DNA from: Parastagonospora avenae f. sp. tritici 18332-5
Taxonomy: Eukaryota; Ascomycota; Dothideomycetes; Pleosporales; Phaeosphaeriaceae
Length of the DNA stretch: 64,000 nucleotides
Assembly: GCA_022559985.1 (NCBI GenBank)
Contig: JAFJTR010000047.1
Span: forward strand, 180,679-244,678
Direction of reading: 5' to 3'
Shown: positions 55,945 through 64,000 of the stretch, in pieces
How the letters are laid out: each line of letters opens with the position of its first letter
Position numbering within the stretch: the first letter of the stretch is position 1
Program-made: the position numbers and the translations under genes
The notes under the pieces: model-generated
Seen by the model: the letters and a program-made list of their open reading frames with translations, nothing else
Told to the model about the DNA's origin: nothing
Databases searched by the model: none

Positions 55945-57951
55945 CTATACTAGCTCTATGGTCTGCTTCTGGCAATCCCTGAACACTTCCATTCGTTGCC
56001 GCTGTGCAATTCTGTCCTCACGGCCGTACAAAAAGCTCGCATGGAAATGAAAGAGTCCGAGTCTTGAGAACCGCTGCTTTGTTCCAGTTGATTGTTCCAA
56101 TTTCAAAACAAGACCAACGATGTAATCAGGGTATTTGTCGTTGAGCTGCCGAGAGGAGAATTCGAGCAGATGAACCGGCCACCTCGCTTCATGCTCTGGG
56201 AAATCCGAATTTGGGGCATCTAGTGTAGGTATGCCCATGTCAATACTTTCTTCGACGTCGTCTGCTAGTACGATGCCTTGCTCTCCTTTGAAAGTTCCGC
56301 GTTTGCACAATGCTTTCCTTAATGGACCTTCTATTTTTATGGCCGCACTCTTGAATGCACCATAGGGTGCATCTATGTCCCGTAGTTCGGCTTGATGATC
56401 CAGGACCTTAGTGTGGGTGTCATAATAAGGCCCGGGATGAAGATTGGTGTAATCCATCTATACTTTGGCATCAATGGCAGTCTACGACCACGAAGGGCAT
56501 CGAGCATCATCTGGGCGTCGGTATTTTCCACGACCCGATAGATCCACATTCCAAAGCAAATTTCCCGGAAATTGTGGAGCCCAAAGCCCTGCAATGTAAG
56601 CATTGTATAGGAGAGGCAATAGGAATCCAAGCTTGCTCGCAATTCCAGAAATTGCAATAGGCCGATCTGAAGGGACACCGAGACTTCTTTGGGTGTATTC
56701 AGTCACCAGATCACCCCAGGACGATCGAACAGCAGGGTGATTGCCTAGAGTGCTCTGAATGATAGCTTCGTCGCTCGGGTTTCTCTCGGGGTACAGCGTC
56801 CAGTCATCAACATAATCAGGTCCTCCGGCCAAAGGACAAATGAACCGAAGTTGTCGCGATGCACATTCTAAGATTCTTGTTGAGAGAAACCTCTCTTGGA
56901 GCGTCCACCCACGAGTATGTAATGGTTCATGCCCGTATTGCGATGTGAGTTTCCAGACGGCTGTCACCGTACCCGTGCGCCCACCGTCGGCTTGGAAAGC
57001 GAGATCAAAGGCTTCGCCATTGACGGATTCTCCCCGGGGTGACAGAAACCCATTCGTCGCGGCTGAAGCATTACCTGCAGCGATGGTAACGATAGCCTGA
57101 CTGTAGACGAGCGGCATTTGACTAATCTCAACCCGTTTATCTGCATCATCGTCCAGAACGATGCACAGGCAATCGATCCAAACATGTCTGTACCCAAGGT
57201 TTGCTGTCACTTTGATAGCATCTTGAAACGTCCTTGGTAATGTGTTGTATGAGATACCATGCTGCTGCCCCTCGAGATTCGCTGTGGTCGTTTTTTGTGT
57301 TTGCTCTCCACCCCAACAATAGCTCAATGCGACATATGGAACAGGTCGCGTGAACCCAGAAGCCAATTTCAGGTCGTATGAAGCATTGGGCTGTGCTTCA
57401 ACTTCCAAAATATTTAGACTGCATGAATTCCGAAATGGTCGATACAGGATGAGGGTGCTCATTGACGCACTCAGAAATCCAGTTTCTGGCAAGCGTATAT
57501 GTCTCAGGACTGCTTGGAGATGCATTTATCGGCCTAGTTGGTATCAAGTCTCCAGCTGGGGCATCTACAGTATGTCGTTAATCGACTTAGCATTTCATGA
57601 AGCACTTGGATGTAACTCACTTTGTCTGGTACAAAGGTAGAATTTGAGTAATGATTCATATGTGAACGCCCCTTCGGCGGTCCGGATTCGAAACGACAGA
57701 ACCCATTGCGCGTCCGTAACAACACAAGTTGCTTCAAGCCGAAGACCAGCAATGCTTTCCGAAGAAAAGTCGATTTCATCTTGCAACTGGGTGTGTAAGA
57801 GTTGCATAAGGGTACATCCGCGATTGCTGCCTTGTTCTACCTGCGTGAGATTGCAGCCTAGACCAACATGCTTGTCTATGGGCTGTGTTTGATTAAACGT
57901 ATTCAGATGGAGCTCCTCCAGGAGCCAATGAGGAACATTAAAACGAGTTCC
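55945..57951 (-). pseudogene. HET-domain gene with two stop codons and a frameshift
   Basis: The HET core reads well on the minus strand: YVALSYCWGG, TFQDAIKVTANLGYRHVWIDCLCI, VYSQAIVTIAAGNA, RGWTLQERFLSTRILECAS. The domain ends in PSWS followed directly by a TAG (56484-56482) where the family usually has Trp (PSWSW), and eight codons later by a second TAG (56460-56458). The same frame then continues 171 codons to the end at 55945. Upstream, a 5' region in another frame (57951-57621, intron 57620-57565, then APAGDLIPTRPINASP and ETYTLARNWISECVNEH) connects only if an indel is assumed between 57430 and 57460. A further 5' exon is missing from my model. Confidence 0.8.
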
Positions 57952-58459
57952 CTACAATATTCACAGGAGTGCGAATTCGCAATCATTCGCCAGATGTTAT
58001 AGAAACATGAAGCGAGAAGGAACCGAGGTAAGTAAGTGCAAAGGGGGAAGGTGGAAGGCGCAGTCGCTGAGCTGCGCCACCACCACTTGACGCCACGTGA
58101 TAGGTACAGAACGAAGGCGTTTGCTTCTGGATATCAGTGAGACTGGAGGTGGATCACTTTCTCAAGAAGCACGTTCTCTAGATGCCAGTACAGGACCGCG
58201 CTAAAAGGGTTGTACTTCATAGGATGAGCAAGTCTACCCATGGGACGAAGGTGGCCATCGAAGGGGACGATTGTCCAGGAAACAAGCGCCGGTCAATGGG
58301 CATTTGAGGCCGAACCTTGACCAGATATTGTCATCGTCTCACCGTCTCCATACTGCAAACTTCACTACACCACATTAACCTAGAAAATTTGATTTTCCAT
58401 CCAAGCTAGATATACCCCCTTTACGCCTCACCCTACAGCTAATAGTACACTTCCTAACC
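57952..58459. other. Spacer, no gene seen
   Basis: This lies between the 5' side of the HET pseudogene and the ARP5 stop. A 5' exon of the HET pseudogene may lie here but I could not define it. Confidence 0.4.
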
Positions 58460-60815
58460 CTACGAAGCATTCCCCAAATCATGCTCCTTGATATACTCCG
58501 CCCCCTTCTCCATCCACTCCTGCCTGCTCACAAAACTGCTCTTACTCTGCTTCGCACCCGCCCACTTCGCCGCGCCCCTCCACGCATCAAGCACGCAATC
58601 GCCCGCCCTGCGCACCTGTATAGTCTGCTCAGCGGGTAGTACCGCGCGCAACTCCATGCGCAGGCGCTCCTCGAAGCCCTGGAACAGCGTGTTGCCGCCA
58701 GTCAAGAAGATGTCTTTCAGCACATTGTCGCGCGCAGGCGAGTCGCCCAGACGCTCGGTGAGGATGTTTGCGGCGATTTCGACGATGCCGGCTTGGTCGA
58801 GGCCGGCGATGGTGGGCTGGAAGACGACTTCGGGAACGCGGATGCGCTCGACGTTGAGGTGGATTTGATTTACTTCTTTCTGGGACTCCTGGTCGTAGGG
58901 GTAGGGACCGTGGAGGAAGGCGTGGAGAATGGATTTGGTCCAGTCGGTTTGGGCTTCGCGGGTTGAGTCTTCGGTGAAATTTGGGTCGTGCTTGAGGAGT
59001 TGACTTTCAATATCCTTTAAGTTTTTGTTCAAGTCCTCCTCTTCTTCGTCATCGGAGCCTTCACCAGTGGCAATTGTGCGGTAGACACCCCAGTCGGCGT
59101 CGTCGGCGCCAAAGGTGTCGTCGTCACCACCGCCGCGTCGTCGCTTTTTGGTAGGCTGGTCGGATGCGAGGTTGGCGATGGACTTCATGCGCATTTGGTT
59201 GGCGAGAGATTTGCGGTTCCCGAGTTCGGCCTTCATGCGCTCGCGGTCCTTCATCTTTTGGACAATGGCTTGTCTTGCTGTTCTCCTCTCTTCAATCCAT
59301 GTTTCCGGGTCAGCTTCGCGGCGCTCGTCGTCGAGGCGCTGTTCTTCTGCTTGACGTGCCTTCTCCTTCTCCTTTTCGATTTTCGCGCGCTGGCGGGCGT
59401 CATAATTGGACTTCATGAGACGCTGTTGGCGTTTTTGTTTGATACCCTCCTCGTCAAGCTGATCATCAGGGACTTCGAGAAGCGGGAAAGTGGGCTCCTC
59501 CTGTGCCTCTTCTTCGACATCACCAACATCCTTAACACGTGCCTTCTTGATGCCCTTTTCCAGTTCCTTGACTCGCTTGTCGAGCTGGTTCTCGTCATCA
59601 AAGTCGTTTGACTCTAGCACACGCGCCTTCTCTTTCTTTGTAGGGATTTCTGCCAGCTGTGCCTGTAATTGTATATAGTATTCCAGCTCCTCTTCCTTCT
59701 TCTTCAGCTTCTCCAGTCGCATTTTCGCTGCCTGTGCTTGTAACCTTCGACCGCCCTCCTTGCGCTTCTCTGCGGCTGCCGCGAGCTCAGCCTCTGTCTT
59801 CTGTACCACAACCTGCTCTGTGTACGGAAACTGAACAACGTGATTTCGATCCTCGAGGCCAGTCCAGTCCAGGTAGCTGCTGATTTCCGATTCATAGTCC
59901 TTTGAGACATAGCAATGCTCTCGAACCAGATCCTCTGCTTGTACGTCGCTGATCTTGCCAGGGAACGTAGGGTACTTCAGCTTGAGCAACTTCAGAAGGT
60001 ATTGGGCGGACTGGAAGCGTCCCCAGTTGAGGCGTGTGGCTTGCGATAGGAGCGGTCTTGAGTTGACGACGGGTATGACGTGTGTTGATGTGTATGAGGA
60101 ATCCATAACGAGGCCGGTGCTGCCGCCATTGTATGAGTAGGAGAAGAGGGAGTCGACGCCGTATGCTACTGAAGGTGCGCCGTAGCATTCGAAGAGGATT
60201 TCGGACATGGCTGTTGCGGTGATTAGCAAGAATTGCATATGGAAACGTCTTTTGAGTCATGCAAAGGGGCATACTCTTTCTTGCGTAGCCCAAGTTCGCT
60301 ATGGGCTCTGTCATGACAATTGGCCTGTCTATGCGCCCTGAGCGCCCGTCTACGCCCAGCTTAAGGAAGCAGTAGTCCAGCACACCCTCCATTGCGTCCC
60401 AATTATTTATGATGTTGCTTCCTGGCTCGTAAATGGGCTTCGACTGTCCGCGCGCTGTGCCGTCCGAGTAGACATCAGCACCGACAAAGGTAAAGGTTCG
60501 ATTGAGTTTTCGGTCCCTGTATCGCGCCATGTTCGGCAGTACTGATAGTCGAGGTTTTGTGTCGAAGGACCATCCTGCGCGTACTGCTGATGAGCCTGGT
60601 AATGTTAGATATGCTCAGTTAAGTTTCAAGGACTGCACAATACCATTGTCAATCACTATGGCCGTCTCGTGATTGCTGCGCGACCAGCCTTCGTTATCTA
60701 CAGGCTTGTAGCCTTCAAAGGGTGGCTCGTTGACGGTCCAGAGCTTCGTTGGCGCAGGTCTGGGCGAGTTACGCCCTGAAGGCTGCGGCGCATCGTTGGT
60801 TGCAGAGGGCGCCAT
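58460..60815 (-). CDS. ARP5: Actin-related protein 5 (INO80 complex)
   Basis: Three exons (60815-60644, 60595-60275, 60210-58460) encode 747 residues, close to yeast Arp5. Actin-fold segments are NHETAIVIDNGSSAVRAGW, PKIYEPG-like and NNWDAMEGVLDYCF, then MSEILFECYGAPSVAYGVDS, and at the C-terminus DIFLTGGNTLFQGFEERLR. Between the actin lobes lies the long Lys/Glu-rich coiled insertion that marks Arp5 (LEKLKKKEEELEYYIQLQ and onward, about 300 residues, with an acidic DDEEEEDL run). Arp5 works with Ies6 to couple INO80 ATPase activity to nucleosome sliding. IES6 lies about 1 kb away. The introns are 48 and 64 bp. Confidence 0.95.
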
Positions 60816-61219
60816 GATGTTGGGGATGGGAGACGTGGAGGAGCTGTAAAAGGATGTTCAGGTCATGTTGCGAGGATGGGAAGTGGCGCGTTTGGCTCGT
60901 TAGCGCGTGTACTGCTGGAGATGCGCGGCATGGTGATTGCTCGTGAGGTTGTCGCAGCATGCCCGTGCACCAATCCGCGTAGCTATCATGACTAGGTTCG
61001 AGGAGTGCATTCTACATATCATTTCGGCGAGTTTGTAATCATTTGTTCATTTCTTTGGGTATCTCTTGCAAGCAAACGCAATCTCTTCTCCTGTGAACAT
61101 ATTGTGCGCAGTCATAGCGAGGATATCGACACATCTGACCAGTTCCTCCCACTACCATAACACCATGTCCCTTGCTACGACTATGCTGGGTCCTTCAGAC
61201 CATTGGTCGCTAGCGATTG
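60816..61219. other. Short spacer between ARP5 promoter and DAD4 3' end
   Basis: No gene is seen in these 404 bp; they hold the ARP5 promoter. Confidence 0.5.
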
Positions 61220-61558
61220 TTAGGCGTGAATCCAGTTGTACTTCGCAAAGAGGGACATGCCTTCGAGGTGGAAGAGAACGTTGGATTGGTAGTTCTTGAA
61301 CATCTGCGCAACGAGCTCTGTGTCCATGTTCTGGATGTTGATCTCTTGCAGATTCTTGTTCAACATCATGATTGCCTCGTTCAATTTCTCCTGCACTGGA
61401 TCAGCTTGTGTTACGTGTGGAAGTCCTTGGGAGACTGACAACATTAACAATGATGCGGGACAACAGCTGGCTCTGTTGATGCTCGTGGGGACTCTCCTGC
61501 ACATATCATAGTTAGAACTACGCGTCAAACCTTTCTAGATACATGTCCGTCATACCAT
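61220..61558 (-). CDS. DAD4: DASH complex subunit Dad4
   Basis: Three exons (61558-61556, 61496-61440, 61390-61220) encode 76 residues. The first coding exon is just the ATG, split from the rest by a 59 bp phase 0 intron. The protein begins MESPHEHQQSQLLSRIIVNV, then EKLNEAIMMLNKNLQEIN and VAQMFKNYQSNVLFHLE, nearly the whole length of the Dad4 family (about 72 residues). DASH/Dam1 forms a ring that couples kinetochores to microtubule ends. The last 14 residues (MSLFAKYNWIHA) differ from the usual tail. Ordinary gene finders can miss the ATG-only exon. Confidence 0.92.
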
Positions 61559-61795
61559 CTTTGCGAAGTTCGGTGGGCTTGATTGTTTGTAAGACGTGTT
61601 TGGGTGGTTGCGGGGAGGATCAATGCGGTTAGTAGAGACACGATTTAGTGAGCGATGATCCCGGCCAGAGAGCTCTCCACCATCACAAGCTCCATCTCTC
61701 ATACACATCAACGACTTCGCGCCAAATCCTACAAAGCAAAGGGTTTAGACCTCAACACATCAATCCCCGCCCTCAAATCATCGCTCATCATCGTC

Positions 61796-62365
61796 ATGGC
61801 GCCTCTTACTGCCGCGTCAGACGAGAAGACGCATCAAGCGCTCCTCGACAAGCTTGACATCCACGCAACTCCAAAGCCCTTCCGCAACCCCAACTGGAAG
61901 CCACCACAGCGCCGCAACAAGAACTTGAAGCAGATCCTTGGTGAAGTGTCGCGAAAAGAGGCCTCGGTCATGGCGACACAGAACAACAGCGGCCAGTCAA
62001 CACCAGCCGTGCCTTACTCAGAGGGCAACGGAACGCCTGCTGGAAAGGTGGGCCGACCGCCGAACATCGCGCAAGCAGCTCAAAGTCTGAGCACCTTGGT
62101 ATTGGAGAACAATGGTAGAGCCGCGGCAGGAGGCAATGCGACAGGGCCAGCACCAACCTACACAAACATCGAATCGGCACCGAGCTTCCACCCAAGCAGC
62201 CAGAAGAAGTACTGCGACATCACTGGGCTACCAGCACCCTACACCGACCCGAAAACGCGATTGCGATATCACAACAAGGAGCTATACGGCACCATCAGGA
62301 CGATGCCACAGAACGTGTACGAGGCATATCTGGCAGCAAGAGGAGCTCACACCATCTTGAAATGA
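61796..62365 (+). CDS. IES6: INO80 complex subunit Ies6 (YL1-C domain)
   Basis: A single exon encodes 189 residues from ATG 61796 (MAPLTAASDEKTHQ); an in-frame ATG at 61655 would add 47 residues rich in Ser/Lys that do not look conserved. The N-terminal region has PKPFRNPNWKPPQRRNKNLK, typical of Ies6. The C-terminal YL1-C domain reads KKYCDITGLPAPYTDPKTRL, RYHNKELYGTIR and VYEAYLAARGAHTILK. Ies6 forms a heterodimer with Arp5 that docks on the Ino80 motor and contacts the nucleosome. Confidence 0.95.
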   Translation: MAPLTAASDEKTHQALLDKLDIHATPKPFRNPNWKPPQRRNKNLKQILGEVSRKEASVMATQNNSGQSTPAVPYSEGNGTPAGKVGRPPNIAQAAQSLSTLVLENNGRAAAGGNATGPAPTYTNIESAPSFHPSSQKKYCDITGLPAPYTDPKTRLRYHNKELYGTIRTMPQNVYEAYLAARGAHTILK

Positions 62366-63226
62366 GCGCGTACTGGGACCTGCAGTCTCCGTGGGCATAG
62401 TCGCTGTGAAGGCAAGGACATGTCTATCAGCGGCTGGAGTGACGGTACTGCGCCTTCAAGGCTTCCTCCTATCGATGCTGACACGGCTCCTATTATCAGC
62501 CAGTACACATCTCGAACTGCCACCAGTCTTCCATCTCGGCCAGGGGGACAGTCAATCAAATACAGCAATGGGCGACGTTTGTTTCAGATACGGCACCTGG
62601 GACAGAGCCGACGATGCAACGCGTACGATGCCCCGTCGGAGCAGCACACAACTGCGTTATGTTATGTATGACCATCAAAGTCAAGCTCCATCCACCCACC
62701 ATGCACCTTTCGATGCATGGCTCAAAGAGGCGCTCCGGCTTAATCGTGATCCTGTATTGCTCTTGCCCGATGACAGATACCAGGACCTCGCGGGAGGACT
62801 CCTAGTTACAGCAGCATTGAAGCGTGCCGTTGTCGAGGCGTTCTATATTCCCACCGTATAGTAACAAGCCGTAACGAAAAGAAATTAATTCATAATTCAT
62901 TGCTTTGCTTCTTCCTTTCCACTATGCTGGGGCTGCAGACTTCAGTCGCGTGATGCTGAAGGTGGGAGAGTGCTGGAGCGAAGTTCAAAATCTGTGAACA
63001 CCCGCGGGACCCACGCTAGTTCGTGCAGGGGTGGGCGCCCACCGATCCACTCAACGCGCTGCGTCCTCCGCAAAGGGCCACGACGACACAAATGTTCAGC
63101 GACCAAACTTCACCACTCTGCATGCCAGATATACCCTGAAACTAGCCAGCAGTCGCTATATCTCCCTCCAGTACCTCCTTACAACCTTGAATCCCACCTA
63201 CCTTCAACCATCTTACAACCTTCAAG
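62366..63226. other. Intergenic region, no gene seen
   Basis: Frames of up to 157 codons (62391-62861) show no domain and have poor starts. Much of this is probably the IES6 3' UTR and the GOT1 promoter. Confidence 0.45.
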
Positions 63227-63875
63227 ATGCCTACAATGTGGCTTTCAGACACCCAAAGTCCGTCTACGAACTCTCCAAAGAACAAGACACAACTGCTAAC
63301 TTTGAAAAGAGATTGGGGTCGCCTTCTGCTCCGGGGGTAGGTACGCTTCCCACCCACCTCATACACCATGCCCGCGACACCCAATTGACCCAAACCACCA
63401 GGCGGACTCTTTCTGATGGGCGGCGTCATGATGTTTTTTGATCGCGCAATGTAAACACCTCCCTCCACCATCTGAACTCCCCACTAATATCTCCCCAGGC
63501 TAGCAATGGGCAACGTACACCCTCCCCTCCCTCCCCTCCCTCCACCACCTTCAATCCCTCACTCACACCTGATCCCAGATCCTCTTCCTAATCGGCCTCA
63601 CCCTCATAATCGGCACAACCAAAACGTTCGCCTTCTTCGCGCGCAAGCAGAAATGGAAAGGCACGCTGGCGTTTTGCATCGGCATTACGCTGATCCTGAT
63701 GCGCTGGGCGTTTTTCGGCTTCGTCATTGAGTTGTATGGCATTTTGGTGCTGTTTGGAGACTTCTTTGCGACGATTGCTGGTTTCGTGGGGGGTATACCG
63801 GTGGTCGGGCCGTGGATTGCGAAAGGACTGAATGCGCTGGGGGGCGCGGCGAGGAGTCAGGAGAGTAATGTGTGA
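63227..63875 (+). CDS. GOT1: Got1-type vesicle transport membrane protein
   Basis: Five exons (63227-63257, 63310-63336, 63402-63450, 63499-63514, 63579-63875) encode 139 residues; yeast Got1 has 138. Four of the exons are 16-49 nt. The protein reads MPTMWLSDTQKIGVAFCSGG, LFLMGGVMMFFDRAMLAMGN, ILFLIGLTLIIGTTKTFAFF, LMRWAFFGFVIELYGILVLF and GGIPVVGPWIAKGLN, with four membrane segments. Got1 acts in ER-Golgi traffic and COPII vesicle function. The introns are 52, 65, 48 and 64 bp, all in consistent phase. Confidence 0.95.
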
Positions 63876-63888
63876 GAGAGGGATGGAT

Positions 63889-63896
63889 GGGGGGGG

Positions 63897-63931
<35 letters not shown>

Positions 63932-63960
63932 GGGGGAGGGGGGGGGGGAGGGGGGGTGGG
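63889..63960 (+). repeat. Poly-G tract
   Basis: About 70 bp of almost pure G on the plus strand with a few A and one T, starting 14 bp after the GOT1 stop codon. It could form G-quadruplexes in the 3' UTR, or be a low-quality assembly region. Confidence 0.95.
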
Positions 63961-64000
63961 ATTCTTGTATATGTTGTTTGAAGTTTCTTGTTTTTGGTAC

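Noticed and set aside
55925..55945. CCTACCTAGGTAG palindrome as a mobile-element end
   Set aside because: Too short, with no partner inverted repeat or target duplication seen.
56445..56495. A roughly 40 bp GT...TAG intron that would remove both stops of the HET pseudogene
   Set aside because: It would delete the Trp end of the conserved PSWSW motif, and the gene is broken elsewhere as well.
62391..62861. 157-codon frame after IES6
   Set aside because: No ATG in good context, no domain, and it overlaps another equally unsupported frame.

Overview
This window is nuclear DNA of a filamentous ascomycete (Pezizomycotina). The gene set (HET-domain proteins, a HeLo-domain protein, a CFEM-like GPI protein, a DUF6536 membrane protein) and the many 41-70 bp GT-AG introns with CTAAC/CTGAC-like branch sites support this. 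A dothideomycete of the Pleosporales type is my guess from protein flavour; I could not test it. Gene coordinates run from start codon to stop codon. Exons were worked out by hand from splice signals and reading phase, and every spliced model marked CDS closes in frame.

Layout. 0-12 kb: a low-complexity protein, the autophagic lipase ATG15, a VPS9-domain Rab exchange factor, a long coiled-coil protein with SP/KS-rich N-terminus, and a TMEM16/Ist2-type protein. 12-20.7 kb: a frameshifted HET gene, NDUFAF7/MidA, a CDK10/11-like kinase, an RNPS1-like SR protein and an intact HET gene. 21-36 kb: DUF6536 protein, profilin, a GNAT-like gene with a damaged second copy joined behind it, a HeLo-pseudokinase, a metallophosphoesterase, ribosomal protein uS11 (RPS14) and prephenate dehydrogenase (TYR1) head to head, and a CFEM-like wall protein. 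36-43 kb: ribosomal protein uL30 (RPL7), then a 2.8 kb gene-free stretch leading to a Pcl/Clg1-type cyclin. 44-58 kb: an accessory block with three broken allorecognition genes (HET, HET-NACHT-WD40, HET) around two intact metabolic genes (AIF/FSP1-like oxidoreductase and NAPE-PLD-like hydrolase). 58-64 kb: a compact housekeeping block of ARP5, DAD4, IES6 and GOT1.

Themes. Five HET loci and one HeLo-pseudokinase sit in 64 kb, and four of the five HET loci are broken. Two HET genes carry only or mainly stop codons explainable by C:G to T:A transitions, which resembles repeat-induced point mutation, while the NLR-type gene decayed by indels. Arp5 and Ies6, which form one module of the INO80 remodeller, are encoded about 1 kb apart. 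I found no rRNA, tRNA, CRISPR array, complete transposon or secondary-metabolite cluster.
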